From assembly GCF_022267315.1 (NCBI RefSeq), contig NZ_JAIKLE010000010.1:1-64000 (forward strand): a DNA stretch of 64,000 bases, written 5' to 3'. Made by a program: the position numbers and the translations under genes. How positions within the stretch are numbered: the stretch's first letter is position 1; every line of letters starts with the position of its first letter. Source of the DNA: Maribellus maritimus (GTDB lineage Bacteria > Bacteroidota > Bacteroidia > Bacteroidales > Prolixibacteraceae). The notes under the pieces are model-generated. The model was not told the origin of the DNA. It saw only the letters and a program-made list of their open reading frames with translations, and searched no databases. This document shows positions 37,211 through 46,731 of this stretch, piece after piece.

Positions 37211-37239
37211 CAAAAAAAAGCCCGGCAAAACCGGGCTTT
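37211..37239 (-). terminator. Rho-independent terminator of the BNR protein gene
   Basis: On the minus strand a 9-bp stem AAAGCCCGG/CCGGGCTTT with a 5-base loop is followed by T8. It lies about 30 bp past the stop of the large propeller gene and isolates it from the repressor operon. Confidence 0.85.
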
Positions 37240-37267
37240 ATAGCTACTCTACAAACAATTTTGTACT

Positions 37268-40200
37268 TTATTTATTCCAAACCGGCATCCTTCCGGGAGT
37301 CCATGGAGCATTTATTTTATTTAACTCAGCTTCCAATGCCGGAATATCTTGTTCAACAATTTTTTTCAAAGCATTTAAAACGGGTGGGAATTCCTCAGCA
37401 AGAATTTCATAACCTTCTTTTTCAGTTGTGGTTATTCCGCTTGTTGAACCGTAATGTGCATAAGTAATATTGCCTAACCTGTCGTTGATTGGCACCTGGG
37501 TCGGCGGAACTTCTTCACCGCTGGCTTTGGCCGGAACACCATTCATTTTGAAATTGAGTTCTTCCAGTTCTTTACCCAGCGCCCGCGCTTTATCCATCAA
37601 TTCCTGACTGGCAGCCGGCGTTGAATAAATGGCTTGTTTAATATGCTCCACTCTTGAACTCATATCCTCAATCATCTGCCCGGTTCCAACCACTGCAATC
37701 GCAAGTTTGCTCACTTTTTGTGCAAATTCAACATTCTCCTTATAGTTTCCTGCCGGCAGAGTAGTATTGTTCAATTTTTTACAAACAAATTGAACCGGCT
37801 CTGCCAGAGTAGTCAACTCCCCTTCGTGCCACATCTGCAAGCCTACTTTGTATGTTCCCGGCATGGCCAGAATTCCACCTCCGCGACGGCCACCACTTGC
37901 TACAGAAGCCGGATTAAAACTGCCGTTTACTCGAACGCTTGTTGGCATAGAATAACGTAAATCCCAATTGATTCTGTTTATTCCTTTTGATGGGGAAGTT
38001 GTGATTTGTCTGACTTCATTATCATTTGCGTCATAAATGGTAAAAATCAGATGACTTGGTTCTTCCTTATCTTCCAGTTGCAGTTCTCTCCAGGTAGGTT
38101 GCGGAATCGGTTTTCCTTCTTTAAACAATTTCTTTTCTTCTTCCTTTCGAAGTTGTTTTTTAGTTTTCGGAACTTCTTTCAAATAATAGGTAAATGTGGC
38201 TCCGTATTCCGGATTTGGTGCCTTGAAGTATGTACTCCCCTGGTTATCCTTGTTACTGTCCTGAATATACAACAGCGCGTCTTTTACGGGAAATATTTTT
38301 GCCTCCAGTGCCGCCATTTCGTATGAAACGTCGCGCAGCGGGCTGTAATTATCAAGAATATAAAATCCACGACCAAATGTAGCCAGCACCAGGTCACTTT
38401 CACGTTCCTGTATAGCAATATCGCGAACGGCAATGGTCGGAATTCCGGATTTTAACTGCACCCAGTTTTCACCGTTATCAATTGTAAAAAACACACCAAA
38501 TTCAGTTCCCGCAAAAAGTAATTCGGGGCGAATAAAATCCTGAACAATGGTATGAGCTGTTCCGTTTTCAGGAAGATTGCCACTAATGGAAGTCCAGGTT
38601 TGTCCTTTATCGGTACTTTTATAAACGTAAGGTTTAAAATCGTCACGTTTTAAATTATCAAAAGTGGCGTAAACCACATTTTTATCAAAACGATCGGGCC
38701 AAATGTCACTCACATAAGTATACTCCGGCACATCGGGAAATGATTTTACCTGTGTCCATGAATCGCCTCCGTTTTCGGTAACTGAAATCACTCCGTCGTC
38801 GGTTCCTGCATAAAGTAAACCTTCTTTAACAGGCGATTCTGCCAGCGATACAATGGTTCCCCACTGCGATGTTGAAACGTCTTTTGCAACTGCGTTTGCC
38901 GGCCAGTATTTTCCCATTACCGGGAAACTATTCCGATCCACCTGAGCTGTTAAATCGTCACTGATAACTTTCCATGTATCACCACGGTCTTCGCTTCTGA
39001 AAACTTTGTTCGCAGCCATATAAACACGAGTTCCCTTGTGCGGGCTTACAAATAATGGAGCATTCCAGTTCCATTTGTACGTCAACTCTTCTTTTCTCTC
39101 GCGTGGTTTAATATTAATGGATTCTTTGCTCTTTTTGTCATAACGATATACATTTCCATATTGGTATTCGGTATAAACGATATCGGGATTTTCCGGTTCG
39201 GTAGCCACCCAAAATCCATCGCCGCCTAATGTAACAATCCACTCATCATTGATCACACCATCGCGCATAATATTTTGAGAGGGCCCTCCCATTGAGTTAT
39301 TATCCTGCGTACCACCGTACACATTGTAAAAAGGTTTCGCATTATCCACATGTACACGATAGAACTGAGTAACAGGAAGATTTTCTTTGAAATCGAAAGT
39401 AGCGCCTGAATCCCAGGTCTCATAAATACCTCCGTCTCCACCTATCAAATAATGTTCTGTATCAGCAGGATCTATCCAGATGGCATGGTCATCAACATGT
39501 CTTCCGTCGGTACTGATTCGATTCCAGTTTTTTCCGGCATCAGTTGTAACCCTCGACACAGTTTCTGTTGAATAAACCTTGTCCACATCCTTGGGATCGC
39601 AAACTATTTCGTTATAATATTGCCCGCTTGAATGATAGTCGCTCATTTTCTCCCAGCTTTCTCCTTTATCAGTCGAGCGAAAAAATCCACCTTTATCTTC
39701 GGCCGCTTCTACAATTAAATAAACAACATTGGGGTCAACCGGCGAAACATCAATTCCCATTCCACCAATGTCAACGGATGGAAGGCCTTTCATAACTTTT
39801 CTCCAGTTTTCGCCACCATCGGTTGATTTATAAACTGCTGATTCCGGGCCACCTCCGATTTTTGTAAACGATGTTCTGCGACGTTGTTCTGCCGTAGCGT
39901 ACATAATGTCAGGATTGGAAGGATCCATAAGAACATTGTTTACTCCTGTATTCTCACTTATTTCAAGAACTTTATTCCAGGTTTCACCCCCATCAACGGT
40001 TTTATATAAACCACGGTCGCCACCGGCGCCCCATGCAGAACCTTCAGCAGCAACAAAAACAACATCTGAACTCCGGGGGTCAATCACAATTCCACCAATC
40101 TGACGGCTCCCTTTCAATCCAACATTTTTGAAAGACTTACCTCCATCCAATGATTTGTATACTCCATCTCCATATCCTAATGCACGTTGATGGTTATTTT

Positions 40201-40561
40201 CACCGGTTCCAACCCAGACCACATTTACATTATTGGGATCAAGTTCTACAATTCCAATAGAATAAGCTCCATAACTATCAAAAATGGGTTTCCATGTTGT
40301 TCCGTTATTCGTTGTTTTCCAAACATTACCGCTTGCTACACCTACATAATACTCTTTGGGATTGTCGGGATTTACGGCAAAATCGGCAATTCTTCCACTG
40401 GCCCAGGCTGGTCCGATATTGCGGAATTTTAAACCGCTCACCAAACTGCTGGTGATAATGGTATCACCCTTTGCTTTCGTTTCTTCTTTCTTTTTTCCAA
40501 AAGTCACTGTCGAAACAAAAAAAACAGCAACCAGAATAAGTACAAATCTTCTCATAATCAT
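37268..40561 (-). CDS. Secreted VPS10/sortilin-type BNR beta-propeller protein
   Basis: 1097 residues. The signal peptide starts at ATG 40561 or, two codons later, at ATG 40555 (MRRFVLIL). Residues ~40-740 carry at least ten BNR/Asp-box motifs (S-x-D-x-G-x-x-W): 'VYKSLDGGKSF', 'LYKTVDGGETW', 'VYKSTDGGENW', 'FFRSTDKGESW', 'VFRSEDRGDTW', 'VYKSTDKGQTW' and others, enough for two propellers. A FlgD-like strand region ('TIYDANDNEVRQI') and a helical C-terminus follow. Proteins of this layout are annotated as glycosyl hydrolases or sortilins, but no sialidase Arg triad is recognised, so enzyme activity is unproven. Confidence 0.85.
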   Translation of the reverse strand: MIMRRFVLILVAVFFVSTVTFGKKKEETKAKGDTIITSSLVSGLKFRNIGPAWASGRIADFAVNPDNPKEYYVGVASGNVWKTTNNGTTWKPIFDSYGAYSIGIVELDPNNVNVVWVGTGENNHQRALGYGDGVYKSLDGGKSFKNVGLKGSRQIGGIVIDPRSSDVVFVAAEGSAWGAGGDRGLYKTVDGGETWNKVLEISENTGVNNVLMDPSNPDIMYATAEQRRRTSFTKIGGGPESAVYKSTDGGENWRKVMKGLPSVDIGGMGIDVSPVDPNVVYLIVEAAEDKGGFFRSTDKGESWEKMSDYHSSGQYYNEIVCDPKDVDKVYSTETVSRVTTDAGKNWNRISTDGRHVDDHAIWIDPADTEHYLIGGDGGIYETWDSGATFDFKENLPVTQFYRVHVDNAKPFYNVYGGTQDNNSMGGPSQNIMRDGVINDEWIVTLGGDGFWVATEPENPDIVYTEYQYGNVYRYDKKSKESINIKPRERKEELTYKWNWNAPLFVSPHKGTRVYMAANKVFRSEDRGDTWKVISDDLTAQVDRNSFPVMGKYWPANAVAKDVSTSQWGTIVSLAESPVKEGLLYAGTDDGVISVTENGGDSWTQVKSFPDVPEYTYVSDIWPDRFDKNVVYATFDNLKRDDFKPYVYKSTDKGQTWTSISGNLPENGTAHTIVQDFIRPELLFAGTEFGVFFTIDNGENWVQLKSGIPTIAVRDIAIQERESDLVLATFGRGFYILDNYSPLRDVSYEMAALEAKIFPVKDALLYIQDSNKDNQGSTYFKAPNPEYGATFTYYLKEVPKTKKQLRKEEEKKLFKEGKPIPQPTWRELQLEDKEEPSHLIFTIYDANDNEVRQITTSPSKGINRINWDLRYSMPTSVRVNGSFNPASVASGGRRGGGILAMPGTYKVGLQMWHEGELTTLAEPVQFVCKKLNNTTLPAGNYKENVEFAQKVSKLAIAVVGTGQMIEDMSSRVEHIKQAIYSTPAASQELMDKARALGKELEELNFKMNGVPAKASGEEVPPTQVPINDRLGNITYAHYGSTSGITTTEKEGYEILAEEFPPVLNALKKIVEQDIPALEAELNKINAPWTPGRMPVWNK

Positions 40562-40725
40562 TTATTTAGTTTAATATTTTTTCGGGATATTCAGCAAATT
40601 CAAAAACAAACTCAAAAAATACAAATGAAAAACTAAGTCAAACAGGACGAATGTCACGATACACACATTTTTTTCAGAAAAATATATCTGCATCGAGACA
40701 CAAAGCTTTCGTATTTTGAAAATGC

Positions 40726-43479
40726 TTAAAAACCGGAAACAAAATCATAAGTCCCGGACCCAATCCGGTATACAACCCTGTTTTTGTCCAATTTTATGAA
40801 TTTAAAAATATCGCTGTTATTCAAAGGCAAACCACCTTCCGTAACTGCAGCAACAGAATTACCGGGAATATAAACAATTGCTGAAGTATTGGCGGGGATT
40901 TCAACTTTCCAGCGAAACTTATTGTTTGTTTTTTCCCAACTACTTTTGATTAAACCATAATTTGAACGGTAACTTGCGTTTACAAAATCAAGTCCGTCAA
41001 TTATTTCAGGTTTCATAATAATTTGCTTAAACCCGGGAGCCTCAGAACCGGATTTTATTCCTGCCAAATTTTCGTAATACCAAATCAATAAATCGCCAAG
41101 CATCATAACGTGGTTATACGAATTCATATCGGGTGCTGCCGAGTTTCCATTCCATAACTCCCAAATTGCAGTTGCTCCGTTTTCGATCATATATCCCCAA
41201 CTCGGATAAGTCGTATTTGTTGCCAGTTGATAAGCCAGGTCTGCCCGGCCGTTTTCCGTTAATGTCCGCATCAACCACTGCACTCCAATCATACCAGTGC
41301 TAAGATGTCCGTCATTCTCTTTTTCAATTATTTCAACAATGGTATTAAATACTTTTTGCTCATGACTCCCGGGAACCATGCCGAAATAAAGAGGTAATAA
41401 ATTTTCAGTTAATTTATTTTCACCATAAAACGAACTCCGGGAATTAAAAAAATGCTCGTTAAACCCTTTTTTTATTTTTTGGGCTAATTCTTCATGTACC
41501 TCCATATCTTCAACTTGTCCGGAAATGAGAGTAAATTTCTGCATTAATTGCATAAAATAATAATAGTATGCTGTGGCAATCAAAGTGCTAGGGTATTTTA
41601 CATTAGCTGTTTTTCCCATTCCTTCTTCAATGGTAACAGGGGGCTCACACCAGTCGCCATAACTATCTTTGGTTACTATAAAATCATTATTCATGTACCT
41701 TTCTTTCATATACTCCAGCCACTTTTTCATGGCAGCATAATTCTCCACGATTCCGCGTTCATAACCAAACTGAGTGTAAAGCATATCGGCCACCATTAAA
41801 AAAGTGCCGGGCCAGGTCATGTTATCAGAGTAGTATTTCCAATACGCCGGAGCCACATCGCAAATGCTGCCATCTTTTTTTTGCGAAAGACGAATATCAT
41901 CAAGCCATTTTGCATATAAATTCTCATTTCCAAAAAGGAAACTTTCTCCGTAACAACCAATTGCACGATCGCCCAGCCAGGGCTCCCTTTCATTTCGCTG
42001 CGGACAATCAACCGGAACTCCTTTGTAATTCCCGTTTATTCCCCACCATGCATTTTTAAAAATCTGGTTAAGTAATAAATTTGAACTCTCAAAAGTTCCA
42101 CTGTTTTCAACGTTATTGTAAACAACTTCGCCGATAAAATTTGTCAAATCCGGTTTTCCAGGGTAACCGGTAACCTCGACATAACGAAAACCATGGTAAA
42201 CAAAAGTCGGATTCCATTCTTCTGTCCCTTCACCTTTCAACGTATAAACATCAGTTGATTTTGCATCCCTCAGGTTGTCGGTCGCAATTTCATTTTTGTC
42301 GTTTACAATTTCGGCAAATTTCAAGCTTATCTGTTCTCCTCTCTTTCCACGCACTTTAAACCTTATCCAGCCCACCATATTTTGCCCCATGTCGAGTACG
42401 AATTTCTCTGGTGTCAGATGTGTGATTGAAACCGGTTTAACAGTTGTCATTACACTCATATTTTTATTCATCTGTGCTTCTATGTCTCCCGGAGGGCCAT
42501 CGACCACCTCGGCTGCCAACCAGCTTTTCTCGTCAAAACCTACATTGTTCCATCCCGGCATTTCTTTACGTGCGTCATATTCTTCGCCATCGTATTCGTT
42601 GTTGCTTCGAATCGGCCCGTCGGCAGTTCCTTTCCACGTTTCATCAGAAACAACAAAATCTTTTGTCCCATCGGCGTAATCTATTTCAAGCTGAAACAGC
42701 ATTTTAGGATAACCAAAATCCTTTATTTTGTAGAATTTATATTTACGGCAAGAATAAAATTTGCCGTTTCCCAGAATTGTACCGATTGCGTTTTTGCCCG
42801 GTTGGATCTCCCCGGTAACATCAAAAACATTGTATTTAACATTTTTTAAAAAATCGGTTGGCGTGGGAGCCAACTCCTGGGTTCCAATTTTTTCGCCATT
42901 AAAAAACAATTCATACAAACCAAGCCCTACAATGTAAGCTTTTGCTGACAGTACTTCTTTTTTTACTTCAAACTCTCTGCGAAAATATCTTGCTGAGAGT
43001 TTTGAAAAAACAGCCTCCTCATCCCAGGGAAAAGCACGCTCAAAACCAATCCATCTACCCGTCCAACTATTTTGATACCTCAAGCCCACCGACCAAAATG
43101 CCGGCTCGCTCCATTTACTTTCACCTATTGGAGTCCAGACCTTTACCTTCCAGTAACAGGTTTCGCGTTCTTTTAAGTTGCTTCCCTTGAATAAAACGTT
43201 TACCGACTTATCCGAATATACCTTCCCTGAATTCCAGACATCGCCAATATCTTCCTTCAACTTTCCGGGACTGGATGAAACAATAATTTGATAATGTGTT
43301 TGGACAATTCCTCTTTGTTCGCCTGTAATTTCCCAACTCAATCGAGGGTTTCGGGCCTCAACAGCCAGAGGATTGACACGCATCTCGGTTTTCAGGTTTT
43401 CAACCTTAACGTCAAATGCCAGTAAATTTTGGGCTGCTAAATCAAAAATCAGAAGAAAAATAAGCCAGACTTTTTTCAC
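40726..43479 (-). CDS. GH78 alpha-L-rhamnosidase
   Basis: 917 residues, secreted; the frame begins at GTG 43479. Signal peptide (cut near LLAF), an N-terminal fibronectin-like strand domain ('NPRLSWEITGEQRG'), a lectin-like Bac_rhamnosid_N part ('KAYIVGLGLYELFFNGEKIG'), an all-alpha (alpha/alpha)6 catalytic domain starting near 'VPVDCPQRNEREPWLGDR' (the conserved acid and Arg cluster), and a C-terminal beta domain ('FVNASYRSNYGLIKSSW'). It should release terminal alpha-L-rhamnose from plant or algal glycans (pectin, ulvan-like or glycosides). It stands between the BNR gene and the LytSR pair without a SusC/D partner. Confidence 0.94.
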   Translation of the reverse strand: MKKVWLIFLLIFDLAAQNLLAFDVKVENLKTEMRVNPLAVEARNPRLSWEITGEQRGIVQTHYQIIVSSSPGKLKEDIGDVWNSGKVYSDKSVNVLFKGSNLKERETCYWKVKVWTPIGESKWSEPAFWSVGLRYQNSWTGRWIGFERAFPWDEEAVFSKLSARYFRREFEVKKEVLSAKAYIVGLGLYELFFNGEKIGTQELAPTPTDFLKNVKYNVFDVTGEIQPGKNAIGTILGNGKFYSCRKYKFYKIKDFGYPKMLFQLEIDYADGTKDFVVSDETWKGTADGPIRSNNEYDGEEYDARKEMPGWNNVGFDEKSWLAAEVVDGPPGDIEAQMNKNMSVMTTVKPVSITHLTPEKFVLDMGQNMVGWIRFKVRGKRGEQISLKFAEIVNDKNEIATDNLRDAKSTDVYTLKGEGTEEWNPTFVYHGFRYVEVTGYPGKPDLTNFIGEVVYNNVENSGTFESSNLLLNQIFKNAWWGINGNYKGVPVDCPQRNEREPWLGDRAIGCYGESFLFGNENLYAKWLDDIRLSQKKDGSICDVAPAYWKYYSDNMTWPGTFLMVADMLYTQFGYERGIVENYAAMKKWLEYMKERYMNNDFIVTKDSYGDWCEPPVTIEEGMGKTANVKYPSTLIATAYYYYFMQLMQKFTLISGQVEDMEVHEELAQKIKKGFNEHFFNSRSSFYGENKLTENLLPLYFGMVPGSHEQKVFNTIVEIIEKENDGHLSTGMIGVQWLMRTLTENGRADLAYQLATNTTYPSWGYMIENGATAIWELWNGNSAAPDMNSYNHVMMLGDLLIWYYENLAGIKSGSEAPGFKQIIMKPEIIDGLDFVNASYRSNYGLIKSSWEKTNNKFRWKVEIPANTSAIVYIPGNSVAAVTEGGLPLNNSDIFKFIKLDKNRVVYRIGSGTYDFVSGF

Positions 43480-43588
43480 GATTCAGGAATTTAAGTAGTT
43501 ATTCCCAAATGTAAAAAATTAGTTTATTAAATCGAAGCGTTTGTGTTCGGCATAAAATCCAGGGAGAAAAATCTTAATAAAATACAAA

Positions 43589-44338
43589 CTAAAAGTTCAG
43601 CACCTCTTTCAGGTTCTTGTAACCGGTTTTACTTACTTTCAATTTTGTTTTATCATGTAAAATAACAATATAAGATTCCTTTTCATATTGCTGTATCTCA
43701 CTGATTTCATCAACTTTAACAATATAGGAACGGTGAATACGAATAAAATCATTGGGATTAAGAGCGGCCTCAAAATACTTCATCGTTTTTTGTTTCATAT
43801 AACGCCCTTCTGTTGTATAAATCATTACATAATCGTCCATCGATTCTATATACCGCACCTGATCGACCGGAGAAATATGAATTTTGTGGCGATCTTTCAC
43901 CACAATCCTGTCCAGATATTCTTCTTTTGGAAAATCGCTGACTTTATCCGCAACATCGGAACTTACGCCCTCTTTTTGAATTCGTTCGACTACTTTATCA
44001 ACTGCTTCGATCAACCTGTCTTTTGAATAAGGTTTTAACAAATAATCGGCGGCATTATATTCAAACGCTTTTAACGCATATTGGTCATAAGCAGTAGCAA
44101 AAATTATATTGGGTTTGTGTTCCAGTAACTCTAACATTTCAAATCCGGTAATTTTGGGCATCTGTATATCAAGAAAAACCAAATCCGGTTTTAGTTCGTT
44201 GATCACCTTTACCCCTTCAAAACCATTTTCACATTCTCCAATAATTTCAACTTTATCAATCGATTTTAAAAATGATTTTAACAGATTACGGGCTAATTCT
44301 TCATCCTCTACAATTACAGTTTTTAGTTTGTCAGTCAT
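43589..44338 (-). CDS. LytTR-family response regulator
   Basis: 249 residues. The receiver domain has the acidic pocket in 'TVIVEDEELARN', the phospho-acceptor Asp in 'PDLVFLDIQMPKITG' (about residue 58) and Lys in 'YLLKPYS'. A LytTR DNA-binding domain follows ('IHISPVDQVRYIESMDDYVM', 'FIRIHRSYIVKVDEI'). It pairs with the LytS-type kinase, whose stop lies 6 bp upstream. Targets are probably near, such as the two LiaF/DUF5668-like genes of the same cluster. Confidence 0.95.
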   Translation of the reverse strand: MTDKLKTVIVEDEELARNLLKSFLKSIDKVEIIGECENGFEGVKVINELKPDLVFLDIQMPKITGFEMLELLEHKPNIIFATAYDQYALKAFEYNAADYLLKPYSKDRLIEAVDKVVERIQKEGVSSDVADKVSDFPKEEYLDRIVVKDRHKIHISPVDQVRYIESMDDYVMIYTTEGRYMKQKTMKYFEAALNPNDFIRIHRSYIVKVDEISEIQQYEKESYIVILHDKTKLKVSKTGYKNLKEVLNF

Positions 44339-44344
44339 AACACT

Positions 44345-45394
44345 TTATTTTTGCGGAATAGTTAAAGTTACTACAAATTCTTTTTTGTTATCTGAAATTT
44401 TTAATAATCCCGGGTTCCCGTATATAATCTGAAGTCTCTCCCGAATATTTCGAAGTCCTATTCCCTCTCCTTTTTTACTGAGTACATTTGGATCGTAGGT
44501 GTTTGATATAATTACTTCCAGTCCCTTTTCCGTCATTGTACTGACCGTTTTTAGATCAACGGGATCGGTAGCTTCGTAAACACCATACTTAATTGCATTT
44601 TCATACAACGGCTGCAAAATCATATTTGGAATCTCGGCTTTAAATGACTTTTCATCAATTTCAAACGAGGGATTCAGTTTTTTCCCAAACCTCACTTTTT
44701 CAATATGCAAATACAATTTGTTATTTTCCAGTTCCTGTTTAAAAGAAACTTTTTCATTTTGATTATGTTTTAAAGAATACCGCATCAATTGCGACAAATT
44801 GATAACCATCTCCTGCGCCTTTTCAGGATCGGTCATGGTCAAAGACGAAATACTGTTCAGACTGTTAAAAAGAAAGTGAGGATTTATTTGAGACTTTAGT
44901 GCATGGAGTTCAGCTTCTTTTACAAGCGCCTTTAGTTTTCCTTCGCTTCTTAGTTTTTCTTTAAACCCGTTGTAATAATTAATTGCATAAAAAAATACAA
45001 CATATATGGTATACATTGCATACCCGGTAAAAATACCGTTGGCCATTCTGTTTTGCTCGAACCAACCAACCGGATCGGGGTGGAATAACTTGATGGTAAC
45101 AACACCAAAATACATCCATATAAATATGATAATTGATGCAGCAATTGCGTGGGCAAAAACAACCCTCCAAAAACTGTTATTCTCGAGCGTACTGAATTTA
45201 ATAACATACCAGATAGCTGCACCGATAACTGCAAATGAAAGCATAAAAGCACATACCTGAACAATTGCCTCAACCGCATTAAAATTATTACTTATTGTTA
45301 AAACAAGAATATTTGCCACTGCCGCAGCTACCCAGAAAAGACCGTAGTAGATTGCTATTCGGGAGTTGGTTATAAACGGATGCCGAAAGTCCAT
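44345..45394 (-). CDS. LytS-type sensor histidine kinase
   Basis: 349 residues. Four transmembrane helices fill residues ~15-150. The HisKA_5/His_kinase region begins at 'LKSQINPHFLFNSLNSISSL' (phospho-acceptor His in N-P-H-F-L-F-N), with N box 'MILQPLYENAIKYG' and G box 'KKGEGIGLRNIRERL'. It phosphorylates the adjacent LytTR regulator. There is no periplasmic domain of any size, so it probably senses membrane state. It is 9 bp from the LiaF-like gene, implying one operon. Confidence 0.93.
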   Translation of the reverse strand: MDFRHPFITNSRIAIYYGLFWVAAAVANILVLTISNNFNAVEAIVQVCAFMLSFAVIGAAIWYVIKFSTLENNSFWRVVFAHAIAASIIIFIWMYFGVVTIKLFHPDPVGWFEQNRMANGIFTGYAMYTIYVVFFYAINYYNGFKEKLRSEGKLKALVKEAELHALKSQINPHFLFNSLNSISSLTMTDPEKAQEMVINLSQLMRYSLKHNQNEKVSFKQELENNKLYLHIEKVRFGKKLNPSFEIDEKSFKAEIPNMILQPLYENAIKYGVYEATDPVDLKTVSTMTEKGLEVIISNTYDPNVLSKKGEGIGLRNIRERLQIIYGNPGLLKISDNKKEFVVTLTIPQK

Positions 45395-45403
45395 CGTTGA
45401 TGT

Positions 45404-46111
45404 TTAGTAGTGTTTAATTTCGACACCGCCAAAAGCAGTAAAACCTTTTATAATCAATGTTTTTGACGGATCCGAGCTTACCTGATGGGGTGACGCTCCA
45501 CGCTTGTCCGAGAAACCGCCAAAAACAGCTGTTACTTCGTTTTTGACAGTCCAGTCGGGCGGAACTTTAAATCCACATCCTCCAAAAACCGAAACAGAAT
45601 CAATTACTGCGCCGTTGGAAGATAATTTTGCATTCCGAAGATCATATTCAGCTCCTCCGAAAATCGTTGTTATTTTACCTCCGTAAAAATTCAGGGAGTT
45701 AATAAAAACCTCTCGCCCTCCAAAGACAACAAAATCGTCGAAATAATCCATCCCCAGATTACTTCTGTCGTGCATAACCGGCTCATTCTTCTTTCGGTGC
45801 GTAACTAAAAGAATGACCCCCAGAGCAATAATCAAAATTGGCCATCCAATACGTCGCAATTCATAAGGAATGGTTACAATTTCAGGAATAAGGAAAAAGC
45901 CTCCAAGAACGACCAGGATTGTCCCACTGGTTCTGTTTCCTCCAATCAGGGAAAAAACACCAATACCAATTAACAGCATTTGCCAAGATATAAATATGTC
46001 GTCCCAGATGTCAGGAATCAAATCCAAACGTTCCAAAATCCAGAATCCCCCAATTGCAATCAAAAATAATCCGAAATAAATTCTTTTCCCCGATGAATTA
46101 TGATGTTCCAT
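45404..46111 (-). CDS. LiaF-like membrane protein (DUF5668 plus cell-wall-active-antibiotic-response domain)
   Basis: 235 residues. Four short hydrophobic helices lie in residues ~12-105 ('IYFGLFLIAIGGFWILERL' style DUF5668 pair). A C-terminal 'toastrack' beta domain follows ('GREVFINSLNFYGGKITTIF', 'VSVFGGCGFKVPPDW', 'AVFGGFSDKRG', 'GFTAFGGVEIKHY') with the repeated F-G-G motif of LiaF proteins. LiaF tunes a cell-envelope-stress two-component system in Firmicutes. Here the LytS kinase starts 9 bp downstream, so a similar regulatory role is a fair inference. Confidence 0.85.
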   Translation of the reverse strand: MEHHNSSGKRIYFGLFLIAIGGFWILERLDLIPDIWDDIFISWQMLLIGIGVFSLIGGNRTSGTILVVLGGFFLIPEIVTIPYELRRIGWPILIIALGVILLVTHRKKNEPVMHDRSNLGMDYFDDFVVFGGREVFINSLNFYGGKITTIFGGAEYDLRNAKLSSNGAVIDSVSVFGGCGFKVPPDWTVKNEVTAVFGGFSDKRGASPHQVSSDPSKTLIIKGFTAFGGVEIKHY

Positions 46112-46207
46112 TTTTTTCTTATTTACTGTTTCAAATATACCTTTCTTGCCAAACTAATCATTAAAAAACTTTAGTAAAATTGAAGATTGTGTATTATCGA
46201 CACAACT

Positions 46208-46582
46208 TCAAATTCGTTTTACCACCATTGCCAGCCCTATTCCAATTAAAAGAACCGGAAAAATCAAAGAAAATGTTAGCCCGGGGAAATAAAATAGTTT
46301 TGGTAATATAAATATCCCCCCGATAACGATAAAAACAATCCCAAGAGATCGTTTTCCTGCAAGCAAAACCAAACCTACAATTATTAAAATCATCTGCCAG
46401 GAGAAAATAAAATGTCCCCATCCGTGAAAAAATTGTCGGATAGGAAAGAAGATGTTCTGCCAGTTAATATCAGGCAGATTAATATAAAACCCCAGTTTTC
46501 TGAGAATCCACAAAACTCCTATTCCAATTAAAACGAATGCTAAAACGATTCTCGAATTGTCTTTTTGTGGTTTATTTTCCAT
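46208..46582 (-). CDS. DUF5668-type small membrane protein (LiaI-like)
   Basis: 124 residues with four hydrophobic segments: 'RIVLAFVLIGIGVLWILRKL', a segment around 'SWQMILIIVGLVLLAGKRSL', 'GIVFIVIGGIFILPKLF' and 'FSLIFPVLLIGIGLAMVVK'. It resembles the membrane half of its larger neighbour without the toastrack domain. It lies about 96 bp upstream of the LiaF-like gene on the same strand and is probably the first gene of the LiaF-LytS-LytT cluster. Confidence 0.8.
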   Translation of the reverse strand: MENKPQKDNSRIVLAFVLIGIGVLWILRKLGFYINLPDINWQNIFFPIRQFFHGWGHFIFSWQMILIIVGLVLLAGKRSLGIVFIVIGGIFILPKLFYFPGLTFSLIFPVLLIGIGLAMVVKRI

Positions 46583-46700
46583 GTTGCGGTATTTAAACTA
46601 TTTATAAAAACAAAAGTAAAACACCCACCTCAACGAGTCACTTAACATTCGGTTAACACGGGGAATGAATCGGTAAAATGTATTTTTCACCGTTAGGAAA

Positions 46701-46726
46701 CAAAAAAGCGGGTACAAATCCCGCCT
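46701..46726 (-). terminator. Rho-independent terminator of glnS
   Basis: On the minus strand GCGGG (46724-46720) pairs with CCCGC (46712-46708), extended by a weak pair, and is followed by TTTTTT. It sits 6-30 bp past the glnS stop. Confidence 0.75.
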
Positions 46727-46731
46727 TCAAA

